Shown here: positions 19,682 to 29,372 of the stretch, in pieces
Layout: every line of letters begins with the position of its first letter
Position numbering within the stretch: the first letter of the stretch is position 1
Program-made: the position numbers and the translations under genes
Notes under the pieces: generated by a model
What the model saw: the letters and a program-made list of their open reading frames with translations, nothing else
The model's database searches: none
Told to the model about the DNA's origin: nothing
Assembly (NCBI RefSeq): GCF_947498345.1
Contig: NZ_CANMJY010000001.1
Coordinates: forward strand, 124,001-188,000
Reading direction: 5' to 3'
DNA: 64,000 nt
DNA from: an uncultured Winogradskyella sp.
GTDB taxonomy: Bacteria; Bacteroidota; Bacteroidia; Flavobacteriales; Flavobacteriaceae

Positions 19682-20281
19682 TTAGAAATATTTCTTGAAA
19701 ACCTTGTATGGTTTTAGGTCTTCAATGGTATCTATGTCGTTAAGCATTTCTAAAACATACACACTATTGTGAATTAATTTTGATAGAGTTTGTTCGTATA
19801 CGGTTTCTGTTCCCCAATTTTCAATATTAAAAACGGTTGGATAAAGCGTTTTCATTCCTAAAAGATAATAGCCGCCATCTTCCGCTGGTCCTATAGCAAT
19901 GTCATTATTATCTAAGGCTTTAAAAGCATTTTCGATTATAGTTTCATTTAGATCTAATAAATCGCTTCCTATAATGACAACTTTTTCGTAGCCCTTTTTG
20001 AATAATGCTTCAAAAGCATTTTTCATGCGTTCGCCAAGGTCATTACCATGTTGAAGTTTTTTATTGAAGTGTAAATCATTCCAAGAATCATTTTTGGTAA
20101 TGTTTTCAGAGTAGAAAACATAAGGGTCGCAATTCACTTTTTGGGCAATTGATGCTGTGTGATTTATAAGATACTTATACACTTCTAAGGCATTGACATC
20201 TCCAATAACTCTAGCTAAACGCGTTTTGCATTTGCCCAGTTCGGGATTCCTTGCAAAAACAATTAAAGCCTTCTTAGTCAT
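19682..20281 (-). CDS. TIGR04282-like glycosyltransferase (arsenosugar-associated)
   Basis: FARNPELGKCKTRLA, IGSDLLDL, GPAEDGGYYLLGM motifs. Confidence 0.85.
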   Translation of the reverse strand: MTKKALIVFARNPELGKCKTRLARVIGDVNALEVYKYLINHTASIAQKVNCDPYVFYSENITKNDSWNDLHFNKKLQHGNDLGERMKNAFEALFKKGYEKVVIIGSDLLDLNETIIENAFKALDNNDIAIGPAEDGGYYLLGMKTLYPTVFNIENWGTETVYEQTLSKLIHNSVYVLEMLNDIDTIEDLKPYKVFKKYF

Positions 20282-20786
20282 TCTCTTTTTTGTCTTTAGA
20301 ATATACCTTATTCCCTTTAACTAACCACTTAGACCATGCCTTAGAAAACGCATGGATATCTGCCGTTTCCCCCTTTTCATTGTAAACTTTATAGTCATTA
20401 TTTTTCCATTCAAAAATACCGCCAAATAGATTAAAAACATTAGTATAGCCTTCTTCTTTAAGCTGTTCAGCGATATCTTCTGATCGGATGCCTAATGAGC
20501 AGTACACAACTATTTTTAAAGATTTATCTTTGATTTTTTTCGTAACTAAACTAATGTCAAAGTTGTCATAACCAATATGTATGGCATCTTTTAAGTGACT
20601 GGTTTTATATTCTAAATCCTCTCTGGCATCTAATAGAATAGCCTTTGTTTTTGGCATTGCCAATTCGTGTACCGAAATGTATGGAATACTTTCAGAATTA
20701 TATTTTTTCAGTAATTCTGAAAGTGTTTCTTGTGCGAATCCAAACGCAGTAAAAAACAATAATGTGTATAAAACTTTGTATTTCAT
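20274..20786 (-). CDS. Secreted rhodanese-like domain protein
   Basis: LLDAREDLEYKTSHLKDAIHIGY, VYCSLGIRS active-site loop. Confidence 0.85.
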   Translation of the reverse strand: MKYKVLYTLLFFTAFGFAQETLSELLKKYNSESIPYISVHELAMPKTKAILLDAREDLEYKTSHLKDAIHIGYDNFDISLVTKKIKDKSLKIVVYCSLGIRSEDIAEQLKEEGYTNVFNLFGGIFEWKNNDYKVYNEKGETADIHAFSKAWSKWLVKGNKVYSKDKKEND

Positions 20787-20821
20787 ATCTTAGTAAGATT
20801 ACTGTGTTCGTGGGTACTGGA

Positions 20822-21877
20822 TTAAGCGACAACACCTTGACAACTACTTCCTGCACCTGCAGTGCAGCCATAACAATGTTGTGAGATTACAATGTTTCTA
20901 CCCTCAAGTAGTTCTTCATTATATTCTGAAATGTGCTTTATTTTACTGTTTACGGGCAATTCTAACATCTGATTAAAATCACAGTCAAATAAGTAGCCAT
21001 CCCAACTTACGGAAAGCGTATTTGTACACATTACATTAGCAACAGCAGCTGGGTTATAAGCCTCGACTAACTGATACATGTAATCTTCATAATTTTCTGA
21101 GGCAATCAAATAATCTAAGAATCTACTAATAGGTAAATTGGTAATTGCAAATAGATTATGAAATTGAATGCCGAAATCTTCCATCAAAGCTTTCTTGAAG
21201 TCTTTTTCCATAGACATTTGATCTCCTGGTAAAAATGCACCAGAAGGATTATAGACCAAATCTAGTCTTAGATCACTATCTGGCATACCATAGCCTATGG
21301 CATTTAACTCTTGAAGTGCCTTGATAGATTTGTCGAAAACACCATCACCACGTTGTTTATCTGTTTTCCCACGTGTCCAGTGAGGCATAGAGCTTACTAC
21401 ATGGACATTGTGCTTTTTAAAGAATTCTGGTAAGTCGTAATATTTTTTATTTGCACGTATAATAGTAAGGTTTGAGCGTACTATAAAATCTTTAATACCA
21501 GCTTTAGCAGCTTCTTCAACAAACCATCTAAAGTCTGGGTTCATCTCTGGTGCACCACCTGTTAAATCCAGAGTATGTGCTCCCGTATTTTTTATGACTT
21601 CGAGACATTGTCGCATGGTTTCTCTAGTCATAATCTCCTTTCGGTCAGGACCTGCATCTACATGGCAATGATCACAAACTTGATTGCACATGTAACCTAC
21701 ATTGATTTGAAGTATTTCAAGTTTTTTGGCTTTTAATGGAAACTGATTGGTTTCAGCAATTTTGTTTTTAAACGTAGGGAGCTCACCATTCTGAAAAATA
21801 CCATTAGATAAAATTTCGAGTTGCCTATTACTATTTGCTAAATCGCTATCGCGTTTTTTTAAAGATTTTGTAGCCAT
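20822..21877 (-). CDS. arsS: Arsenosugar biosynthesis radical SAM protein ArsS
   Basis: Radical SAM CNQVCDHC; C-terminal CYGCTAGAGSSCQG. Confidence 0.9.
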   Translation of the reverse strand: MATKSLKKRDSDLANSNRQLEILSNGIFQNGELPTFKNKIAETNQFPLKAKKLEILQINVGYMCNQVCDHCHVDAGPDRKEIMTRETMRQCLEVIKNTGAHTLDLTGGAPEMNPDFRWFVEEAAKAGIKDFIVRSNLTIIRANKKYYDLPEFFKKHNVHVVSSMPHWTRGKTDKQRGDGVFDKSIKALQELNAIGYGMPDSDLRLDLVYNPSGAFLPGDQMSMEKDFKKALMEDFGIQFHNLFAITNLPISRFLDYLIASENYEDYMYQLVEAYNPAAVANVMCTNTLSVSWDGYLFDCDFNQMLELPVNSKIKHISEYNEELLEGRNIVISQHCYGCTAGAGSSCQGVVA

Positions 21878-21884
21878 TATTTTA

Positions 21885-22592
21885 TTAAGATAATCTCATT
21901 ATTAATCGTATCACTGCAAACAAAGCCAAAATAACTCCGATAATCACCGAAATTGTCATAGAAGATTTAGCTTTTGATAGGTGTACATTTAAAGATTCTG
22001 ATTGTGATTTTTCTAAACTGATATTGTTAAAACTCTCTGTAATAGAACTAATGAGTATATTCTTTACATCTTTAGACATGCGTTTTTCACGTAAAATCTG
22101 ACATATTTCAATGGAATCAGTAGTTAGCTTTTCTTTAAAAACCCGAATGGATTCATTCTTTTTTGTAAAGAGTACCTTGTTAACATAATTAATTATGTCT
22201 TCATCTATTTCATTGGTTAATTTCACCAATTCTTCAGTGTCTTTGGTGTTATTAAACTTTAACTTCAAGTTTTCACTTTGCTGAATAGTTTTCTCTATAT
22301 GAGGTTTTAAAAAATCATAAATTTTATGTTCAGTTTCCTCATTGCAAAGCCACTCAGATCTGATAATACTTATTAGGCCTGATTTATTTTTAGCATTAAT
22401 CTGGGCATTATATATGCTTGTGAAACTATTGTAAAATTTAGGGCTTAGCCAATCAATAAATGCACTGTCAAAATCTGATTTCTTAGGGAGTTTTGTAAAT
22501 GTATTTATCTTCTGATTGGTTATCAGATTATTTAAACTTTCGTTTTCCGCGAGGATATTTTCAAATTGTTGTTCTGACATTTGCTTAACCAT
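21885..22592 (-). CDS. Uncharacterised helical protein with one C-terminal TM segment
   Basis: ORF in operon context; C-terminal SVIIGVILALFAVIRLI; overlaps upstream gene by 8 nt. Confidence 0.7.
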   Translation of the reverse strand: MVKQMSEQQFENILAENESLNNLITNQKINTFTKLPKKSDFDSAFIDWLSPKFYNSFTSIYNAQINAKNKSGLISIIRSEWLCNEETEHKIYDFLKPHIEKTIQQSENLKLKFNNTKDTEELVKLTNEIDEDIINYVNKVLFTKKNESIRVFKEKLTTDSIEICQILREKRMSKDVKNILISSITESFNNISLEKSQSESLNVHLSKAKSSMTISVIIGVILALFAVIRLIMRLS

Positions 22593-22956
22593 CTAATTTA
22601 TTAACCTTATTCATCATTTGTACACCATGTACCAAAGTAGCGCCACTTTTTATAGCTGCACCAACATGTATGGCTTCCATCATTTCTTCTTTGGTTACAC
22701 CACGTTGAAGACCATCTTTAGTATAGGCATCGATACAATAAGGACATTGTTCGGTGTGGGCAACGGCTAATGCAATTAAAGATTTTTCGCGAGCAGATAA
22801 TGCTCCTTCTTCAAAAACTTTTCCATAATATTCAAAGAATTTATTCCCTAATTCCTCACTCCATTCTGTTATTTTTCCAAACTTTCTTAAGTCAGCCGGA
22901 TCGTAATATGTTTTTGACATTTTTTTAGTTTCTAAATTTTTAATACGAAAAATCAA
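22585..22956 (-). CDS. Arsenosugar-associated peroxidase-like/carboxymuconolactone decarboxylase family protein (start probably 22920, MSKTYY)
   Basis: AHTEQCPYCIDAYTKDGLQRG AhpD-like CxxC motif. Confidence 0.85.
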   Translation of the reverse strand: MIFRIKNLETKKMSKTYYDPADLRKFGKITEWSEELGNKFFEYYGKVFEEGALSAREKSLIALAVAHTEQCPYCIDAYTKDGLQRGVTKEEMMEAIHVGAAIKSGATLVHGVQMMNKVNKLDG

Positions 22957-22958
22957 GA

Positions 22959-23030
22959 TAAGACTTTTTGTCGAAGTTAATTCTTAAAGATTACAGAAAA
23001 ACTGAATTTTTTTTCACGCAAAAAGTCTTA
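22959..23030. promoter_or_regulatory. Inverted repeat TAAGACTTTTTG ... CAAAAAGTCTTA in a divergent promoter region
   Basis: Perfect 12-bp arms at 22959-22970 and 23019-23030. Confidence 0.5.
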
Positions 23031-23056
23031 CATTTAAATGCACTTTTTTAATCAGT

Positions 23057-23848
23057 ATGAAAAACTGGGTAGAACTTTTATCAGAATTTAAAGAGAAGCG
23101 ACAACCCATTGCTTTGGTTACTGTTACTAAATGTCATGGTTCTACACCTTGTGTAGTATCTTCTCGTATGATTGTGACAGAAAGTAAATCTATTTATGGT
23201 ACTATTGGAGGTGGGAAATTAGAGTATAAAGCCATTGACGAAGCAATTATAGCTTTAAAAGAAAACAGAATTATTGAATCATCTTATACTTTAGGGCCAG
23301 ATTTTGCACAATGTTGCGGTGGAAAAGTTGAATTTATTATAGAACCTATGAACCAATCACCTGAATTATTTTTGTTTGGAGCTGGACATATCGGAACCGA
23401 GATTGCTAAACTTTTAATAGATACACCTTTTAAAGTAAAACTCATAGATTCCAGACCTAATTGGTTTACTAAATTTGATATCCATGAAAGTATAGAACAA
23501 TGTCAGGTAAAAGAAAATGATTTTAAAACCTTTAAGGATGCTGTAAGTTGGGGAAAGAATTGTTACGTTTTGGTGTTAACACATAATCATGCTATTGATT
23601 TTGATATTATAGCGATGGCTTTAGAAAATGAAACTAAATATTTAGGATTGATTGGGAGTAAAACCAAAAAAGTACGTTTCAACAATATGCTCATTAAGGA
23701 AATGAATATAAAAGATGGGATAAAAAATGTTGTTTGCCCAATAGGATTACCCATAGGTGGTGATACACCGAAAGAAATTGCCATTAGTGTTGTTGCTCAA
23801 TTACTTCAAGTGCATTACCAAAGAGTAACACAGGAAATGTCACACTGA
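23057..23848 (+). CDS. XdhC/CoxF-family protein
   Basis: TVTKCHGSTPCV, GTIGGGKLEY, LFGAGHIGTEIA, YLGLIGSKTK motifs. Confidence 0.9.
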   Translation: MKNWVELLSEFKEKRQPIALVTVTKCHGSTPCVVSSRMIVTESKSIYGTIGGGKLEYKAIDEAIIALKENRIIESSYTLGPDFAQCCGGKVEFIIEPMNQSPELFLFGAGHIGTEIAKLLIDTPFKVKLIDSRPNWFTKFDIHESIEQCQVKENDFKTFKDAVSWGKNCYVLVLTHNHAIDFDIIAMALENETKYLGLIGSKTKKVRFNNMLIKEMNIKDGIKNVVCPIGLPIGGDTPKEIAISVVAQLLQVHYQRVTQEMSH

Positions 23849-23883
23849 GCGTAGCCGAAGTGTGTTTTGAAAGATGAAATATA

Positions 23884-24930
23884 ATGAACCATAAAGAGAT
23901 TCCCGTTTTCTCAGGTAGTAACATGAAGAATAATAAACATATTATTGATAGACTTACTGCGCTTTGGGCTTTAAATGAATCTGGTCTTGGCGGATTTTTG
24001 CATGTATTTAATACACCTTTTACAGGACTGGTTGTAGGAGGTATAGCCATCTTATTAATTAGCTTGATTGCCTATTATGCAGAGCATAAATGGCAGGCGA
24101 TCCTCAAAGCTTTGGTTGTGGTACTCATTATAAAAATGGCTGTAAGTCCATATTCGCCTTTTGGTGCTTATGTGGCTGTTAGTTTTCAAGCAATCTTTGG
24201 AGCATTATTATTATCAAAGTTTTCTTGGAAAAGTGCAACTGTTATTGTTTTGGGAATAGTAACATTTTTAGAATCTGCACTGCAAAAGTTGTTGATATTA
24301 ACTATTGTTTATGGAACTGAGTTATGGGAGGCAATTAACTTATATGGTCTTTGGGTTCAGAAAAAATTGAATTTTATTTCAGAAACATCAACAGCTACAT
24401 TTTTAATTTGCCTTTACTTAATTGTTTATGGTGTTTGTGGCTTGCTTGTTGGTATTTTCATTAAAGAGATTATTAAAATTATTTCTGAAAAACAGGAAGC
24501 GGATTTTTACCTTGAGAGTGTCGTAGATACTTCTGAAAGTGGCAAGAAGAAAATGGGTTTCAAAACCAAAGTGATTTGGATGTGGTTGATTACTATTGCG
24601 ATAATCGTTTTGGCATTTTCATTTTTTGGAGGACATCTATTCGAATGGCAAAAAGGGATTTATATCTTGTTAAGAAGCTTTTTAATCCTGATGCTTTGGT
24701 ATTTAATATTAGGGCCTTTTATATTGAAGTTGATGCGGAATTATTTAAGTAAAAAAGAATCGCAATACAAAGCCGATATCTCAAGTACTATGGGTTTGTT
24801 TCCGTATTTTAGGAAGATTCTATCTTATACATGGAAAAAAACAAAGCATCTAAAAGGGTATAAAAGGTTTAAGTATTTTATGGCAAATAGTATTTCTAAT
24901 TGTATTCATTTTAAAGTGCATTCAAAGTGA
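23884..24930 (+). CDS. Polytopic membrane protein, uncharacterised
   Basis: Multiple hydrophobic segments; ORF overlaps the downstream NTPase ORF. Confidence 0.7.
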   Translation: MNHKEIPVFSGSNMKNNKHIIDRLTALWALNESGLGGFLHVFNTPFTGLVVGGIAILLISLIAYYAEHKWQAILKALVVVLIIKMAVSPYSPFGAYVAVSFQAIFGALLLSKFSWKSATVIVLGIVTFLESALQKLLILTIVYGTELWEAINLYGLWVQKKLNFISETSTATFLICLYLIVYGVCGLLVGIFIKEIIKIISEKQEADFYLESVVDTSESGKKKMGFKTKVIWMWLITIAIIVLAFSFFGGHLFEWQKGIYILLRSFLILMLWYLILGPFILKLMRNYLSKKESQYKADISSTMGLFPYFRKILSYTWKKTKHLKGYKRFKYFMANSISNCIHFKVHSK

Positions 24931-25418
24931 TTTATATTCTGTCTGGTGATATACGTTCAGGAAAAACAACAGCACTTTTAAATTGGGTTGAAGGACGAAA
25001 TGATGTTGATGGTTTACTCTGTCCTGATGGAGAAAATGGGAAACGTTTTTTTCTAAACATAAAGTCAAAACAACAGTTTGAACTCGAGGTTGAATCTGAA
25101 TCTGAAGATACTATAACTATTGGATCTTTTCATTTTTTGAAATCTTCGTTTAAAAGAGCCAATGAATTTTTAATGCTAATGCTTATGGCGCCAGCAAAGA
25201 TGTTTCTTGTAATCGATGAGCTAGGGAAACTCGAGTTAAAAAATCAAGGATTGCATGATCCTGCTACACTCCTTATTCCAAAATTTATAAATAATACTAA
25301 GCAACACTTAATACTTGTGGTTAGAACATCTTTATATGATGAGACAATACAGCATTATGGAATTGAAAACCACAAGCGAATAACTGTGAAAGATTTAGCT
25401 GAAAATAGTCTCGCTTAG
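24927..25418 (+). CDS. THEP1-like P-loop NTPase
   Basis: Walker A GDIRSGKTT; Walker B LVIDELGKLELK. Confidence 0.75.
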   Translation: MIYILSGDIRSGKTTALLNWVEGRNDVDGLLCPDGENGKRFFLNIKSKQQFELEVESESEDTITIGSFHFLKSSFKRANEFLMLMLMAPAKMFLVIDELGKLELKNQGLHDPATLLIPKFINNTKQHLILVVRTSLYDETIQHYGIENHKRITVKDLAENSLA

Positions 25419-25877
25419 TGCATAATAAATTGCCATCAAAGCAGAAAAAACAGCACTTGCTATAAAGCGCCATTTTAGATGAATGTTGTTTTGAATAATA
25501 TAATTGGCAATAAATGAGATTAAGATATTTGCTAAAAACGACCAAAATGCAATTTCTAATAAATTCCAACCTATAGACTCAAACTGACCAGAAAACAATT
25601 TTATTAATAGTAAGTGCCTGGCAATCCATAATGGATTAAAGTATAACATTGCTAATGCTGTTTTACTCAAAGTAGCTTTTATCCCTTTTAAGTTTTGGGT
25701 TTGTTTTACAATCCAATCAAAATAATTCGGAATTTCAAAAGCATAAACAGTTGCGCCAACGGCAATCATTCCTAATAAACGCGACCAGGAAAACTCATTA
25801 AGCAAAAGCGCAGCAATAGTATCACCAGCACTATAAATAAGTGCGCCTCTAAAAATGTTTTTTTTGGTGTAATGCAA
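25395..25877 (-). CDS. Small polytopic membrane protein
   Basis: Hydrophobic segments; convergent 24-nt overlap with the NTPase. Confidence 0.6.
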   Translation of the reverse strand: MHYTKKNIFRGALIYSAGDTIAALLLNEFSWSRLLGMIAVGATVYAFEIPNYFDWIVKQTQNLKGIKATLSKTALAMLYFNPLWIARHLLLIKLFSGQFESIGWNLLEIAFWSFLANILISFIANYIIQNNIHLKWRFIASAVFSALMAIYYALSETIFS

Positions 25878-25924
25878 TACTAAAAATTATGAGTTTTCAA
25901 TTTAGAGATTATTTATGCTTTAAA

Positions 25925-26629
25925 TTAAAAATATTTTAAAAATACATCAGCAAAAGGATCTTGGTTTACAACTGTGTAATAAAAAACAGCTCCTAACCAA
26001 CCATGAAACAACCCAAGAATATATATGTTTTTGGCTTTTAGGTAAACATAGCCATAGAATAGAGCTAAGATAAATGTCCCAGTCATTAACCAAATAGACG
26101 GATAATGGACAATAGAAAAAACCACTGCTGTAATAAGAATAATAAAGGTCTTACTAAGCTTTATGCGTTTTAAATCCTTTAGGTTACCTGCTAATAAACC
26201 AATGGTTAAAAATTGTTGAATACTTCCCCAAATAGGATATGTAACTATTAAAGGCAAAATATGCCAGGTTAGATTTATGTTGCCCAGAGCGTAACCAATT
26301 ACAAAGAATGATGCTATAGAAAATAGAGCAAATGGTAATACTAATCTTAAAACTAATTTAAAGTTGTCTAATCGAAACCCCCAATCTATAAGAACATTTT
26401 TGTCTTTTTTATAACGATAAAACACATAGATAGACCAAGCTAAAATGGTAAATATCACAAAAGGTAATCGCCAATTGAGGTAATCCATAAAAACAAATTT
26501 TCCGATTCCAGTGATAACAACACCTAATATTTCTAATACACGGACTTTGTCTGATATTGGTCGCGTAAGTTTTAATTTAGAAAAATCTGTTAAGTATTTA
26601 GTGAGTTTATTTTTCATTGTGAGATGCAT
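25925..26629 (-). CDS. CPBP-like membrane protein with degenerate first motif
   Basis: IQQFLTIGLLAG in place of EExxxR; FSIVHYP and LFHGWLGAVF retained. Confidence 0.6.
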   Translation of the reverse strand: MHLTMKNKLTKYLTDFSKLKLTRPISDKVRVLEILGVVITGIGKFVFMDYLNWRLPFVIFTILAWSIYVFYRYKKDKNVLIDWGFRLDNFKLVLRLVLPFALFSIASFFVIGYALGNINLTWHILPLIVTYPIWGSIQQFLTIGLLAGNLKDLKRIKLSKTFIILITAVVFSIVHYPSIWLMTGTFILALFYGYVYLKAKNIYILGLFHGWLGAVFYYTVVNQDPFADVFLKYF

Positions 26630-26633
26630 TTTT

Positions 26634-26669
26634 AAAACCTCGCAGCTCTAAACCAACCTGCGAGGTTTT
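26634..26669. terminator. Terminator-like hairpin AAAACCTCGCAG-N12-CTGCGAGGTTTT
   Basis: 12-bp perfect arms. Confidence 0.7.
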
Positions 26670-26702
26670 GGGTTACTAACTAACCATCATTAAAACTAAT
26701 CT

Positions 26703-27188
26703 TTAACCTTCTTTAGTTTCAATTTCTTTATCAATATAAGCCACATCTCTAGTGTTTTTTTGTACAGCAATAGCAGCAAAGAGACTCAGTGTAAACGACA
26801 TGCCGTAAAATCCCTTTTCACTTAATTCTAAATCGGCATTCCAAAGTCCAATAACCAATAATACAATTGCTGCTATTGAGGTAAACCAACTAATGCCATA
26901 ATACATTTCGGTAACTTGTATGTCTTCTAGCTTATCTCTAACGGCTTTCTGTACCGAAATAACCGAAAACAAACCAAAAAGAAGAACCGTAAAGTAATAG
27001 CCTTTTTCATTGAGTTCCATGGAGGCATTCCAAAGCCCTATACAATAAGATACCATGCCAATTAATAAAGCTGTCCATGAGGCTCCAATGAACGCTGGTG
27101 TTGGTTTTTGATTGTAAACTTTAGCTTTTTTCTTCTTTTCTTTTAATTTTTCTTCGTCCTTTATGGATACAGTTGTTTGATAATTCAT
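26703..27188 (-). CDS. YiaA/YiaB-family inner membrane protein
   Basis: Two internal repeats ([16 protein letters not shown] / [16 protein letters not shown]). Confidence 0.85.
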   Translation of the reverse strand: MNYQTTVSIKDEEKLKEKKKKAKVYNQKPTPAFIGASWTALLIGMVSYCIGLWNASMELNEKGYYFTVLLFGLFSVISVQKAVRDKLEDIQVTEMYYGISWFTSIAAIVLLVIGLWNADLELSEKGFYGMSFTLSLFAAIAVQKNTRDVAYIDKEIETKEG

Positions 27189-27339
27189 AATGTTTTGTTT
27201 TAATGATTACAAGACAAATCTCTGGCTAAAACCAATGATTTAAAAATTAAATTCTTTTAAAAACTGTCGATATATTAATATTTATAATCAATGATATTAT
27301 TATATTTATTATAGTTTAATAATATTTTATGACGATATA

Positions 27340-28839
27340 ATGATAGCTTTAAAATCAATAATTGAAACATTTGGTATAGGAGAACAGCAAAAATTTATTG
27401 CATTTTTAGAGCAAAAGAACAAACGTAAGGATACCAAAAATATTCAGCTGTTTAAGTTATTGGTAAAAAAGCATCTGGATTCTAAATCAATAAAAAGAAC
27501 ACTCTATGGCACCAAAAGCAGTAATGCATATCACGCGTTAAGAAAGCGATTGTTTCAATCGTTAATAGAATTTACAGCGAATAAAAATCTAGAAGATGAA
27601 AATTCAATTGACATGCAGATTATTAAGTATATTTTAGCTTCGCGAACTTATTTGCTCCAAAAAAACTATGATATAGCCTATAAAATATTAGATAAAGCAG
27701 AACGTATGGCAGATGAGCATCTGCTATTTCCTATTCTAAATGAAATTTACCATACTAAAATTCAATATGCTTCAAGTTATCCGAAAATAGATTTAGAAAC
27801 GCTTATTGCCAAACAAAAGGAAAATCAAAAAAAACATCAACTCGAAGATCAATTAAACATTGTTTATGCGAAATTAAAAATGGTATTAAATGCTGTGAGT
27901 TATAAAGGTGAAATTATAAATTTTGAAATGACACTCAGTAAGCTTTTAAAAACATCTAATATTGAGTTGAATTCATCCCTTTCTTTTAAGTCCTTATATC
28001 AAATCTTGGCCATAGCTAATATTTCGGCATTAATGACAACCAGGTACTTTCAGATAGAAGATTTTGTCTTAAAAAGTTATGCTATTCTGAAAACAAAAAA
28101 GGAAACAAACAAGCAATTATACTATCAAATCCATATTGTGTATATTATAGCTAATACGCTTTTTAGAAACAAAAAGTTTGAAGCTTCATTGTCTTATATC
28201 AAAGAAATGGAGGAGTTGATGGAGCTTAAAAACGGTTTATATCATAGGGAATTTATCCTAAAGAAGACCTTAGTTAAAGCTCTTAATCTCAATTTTATTA
28301 GCTGTCAAGAGAAAGCTATTGCTATTGTTAAAGATGTGATAGAAAAAAAACACAACGATACAGAAGCCTTGCTAGATTTGCATTTATCGCTTTTGATGTT
28401 CTACTTTCAGAAAGAAGATTTTTTTAAAGCCAAAACTGTTTTGTCTAAACTTTACCATACAGATCAATGGTATATAGAAAAAGCAGGAATGGATTGGGTA
28501 ATAAAAAAGAACCTTGCAGAGATTCTGCTTTATATTGAAGTGCAAGATGATGATTTATTGTATTCGAGATTAAAGAGTTTTAAACGTCGTTATACTTCTT
28601 ATTTAAAAGATATCGGACAAGAAAGAATCATTACATTTCTAAGTTATGCCGAAGAGCTTTATAAAAATCCAGACATCACTAAAAATAAAACTATTGAAAC
28701 ACAACTCAAAACAACTTTCGAGTGGTCTTCAGTATATGAAGAAGATATTTTTGTTATTAGCTTTTATGCTTGGTTGAAAAATAAATTTGAGAAATCCAGT
28801 CTCTTTGAAACTACGCAAAAACTCATAAAATCTGCGTAG
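27340..28839 (+). CDS. Helical-repeat (TPR-like) hypothetical protein
   Basis: Long alpha-helical ORF, no clear family motif. Confidence 0.6.
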   Translation: MIALKSIIETFGIGEQQKFIAFLEQKNKRKDTKNIQLFKLLVKKHLDSKSIKRTLYGTKSSNAYHALRKRLFQSLIEFTANKNLEDENSIDMQIIKYILASRTYLLQKNYDIAYKILDKAERMADEHLLFPILNEIYHTKIQYASSYPKIDLETLIAKQKENQKKHQLEDQLNIVYAKLKMVLNAVSYKGEIINFEMTLSKLLKTSNIELNSSLSFKSLYQILAIANISALMTTRYFQIEDFVLKSYAILKTKKETNKQLYYQIHIVYIIANTLFRNKKFEASLSYIKEMEELMELKNGLYHREFILKKTLVKALNLNFISCQEKAIAIVKDVIEKKHNDTEALLDLHLSLLMFYFQKEDFFKAKTVLSKLYHTDQWYIEKAGMDWVIKKNLAEILLYIEVQDDDLLYSRLKSFKRRYTSYLKDIGQERIITFLSYAEELYKNPDITKNKTIETQLKTTFEWSSVYEEDIFVISFYAWLKNKFEKSSLFETTQKLIKSA

Positions 28840-28900
28840 GGTTTACATTTAGAAATTAAAATTGCGTATTTTTAAAGCATACTAAATACATCAAAAAACA

Positions 28901-29332
28901 ATGATTATGAAAAATTTATTATTGATAGCTATTACTTTTTTTACACTAAATATTGTAGCACAAGAAAAAAAGTTGATTGTAGAAAAAGACCGAACAGAAA
29001 CTCTAGCTGATAATGAAACCAAAAAGTTAACAAAACAACTTGGTTTAAATACTGAACAGCAACAGAAAGTTCATGCGATTATGCTTAGCCATTTTAATGA
29101 AGAATTACAAATGAAGAAGAAGATGAAGCAAAAAGTTACATCTAAAGAAGTAATTGATAAAAATGAAGTTAGAAAAGTAACCGTCAAACAAAGACAAAAA
29201 TATTCTAAAAAATTGGATGATCAGCTCAAGGAAGTTTTTACTGAGGATCAGTATAAGAACTATAGTGCAATAAAGCTAAAGCAAAAAAACACTAAACAAA
29301 AAGCCCCAAAAAAGCGCACATCTTTTAAATAA
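28901..29332 (+). CDS. Secreted Spy/CpxP-like helical protein
   Basis: Signal peptide; LTKQLGLNTEQQQKV ... FTEDQYKNY. Confidence 0.5.
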   Translation: MIMKNLLLIAITFFTLNIVAQEKKLIVEKDRTETLADNETKKLTKQLGLNTEQQQKVHAIMLSHFNEELQMKKKMKQKVTSKEVIDKNEVRKVTVKQRQKYSKKLDDQLKEVFTEDQYKNYSAIKLKQKNTKQKAPKKRTSFK

Positions 29333-29372
29333 AATTGTTATTTTAGTGACCAAATTAATTAAATAAACCACA

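Noticed and set aside
20822-20880. Possible selenocysteine variant of ArsS
   Set aside because: C-terminal CYGCTAGAGSSCQG is fully encoded with Cys codons and a normal stop
27280-27340. Very AT-rich stretch resembling an origin or UP element
   Set aside because: No DnaA-box cluster or iteron seen; probably just an AT-rich promoter region
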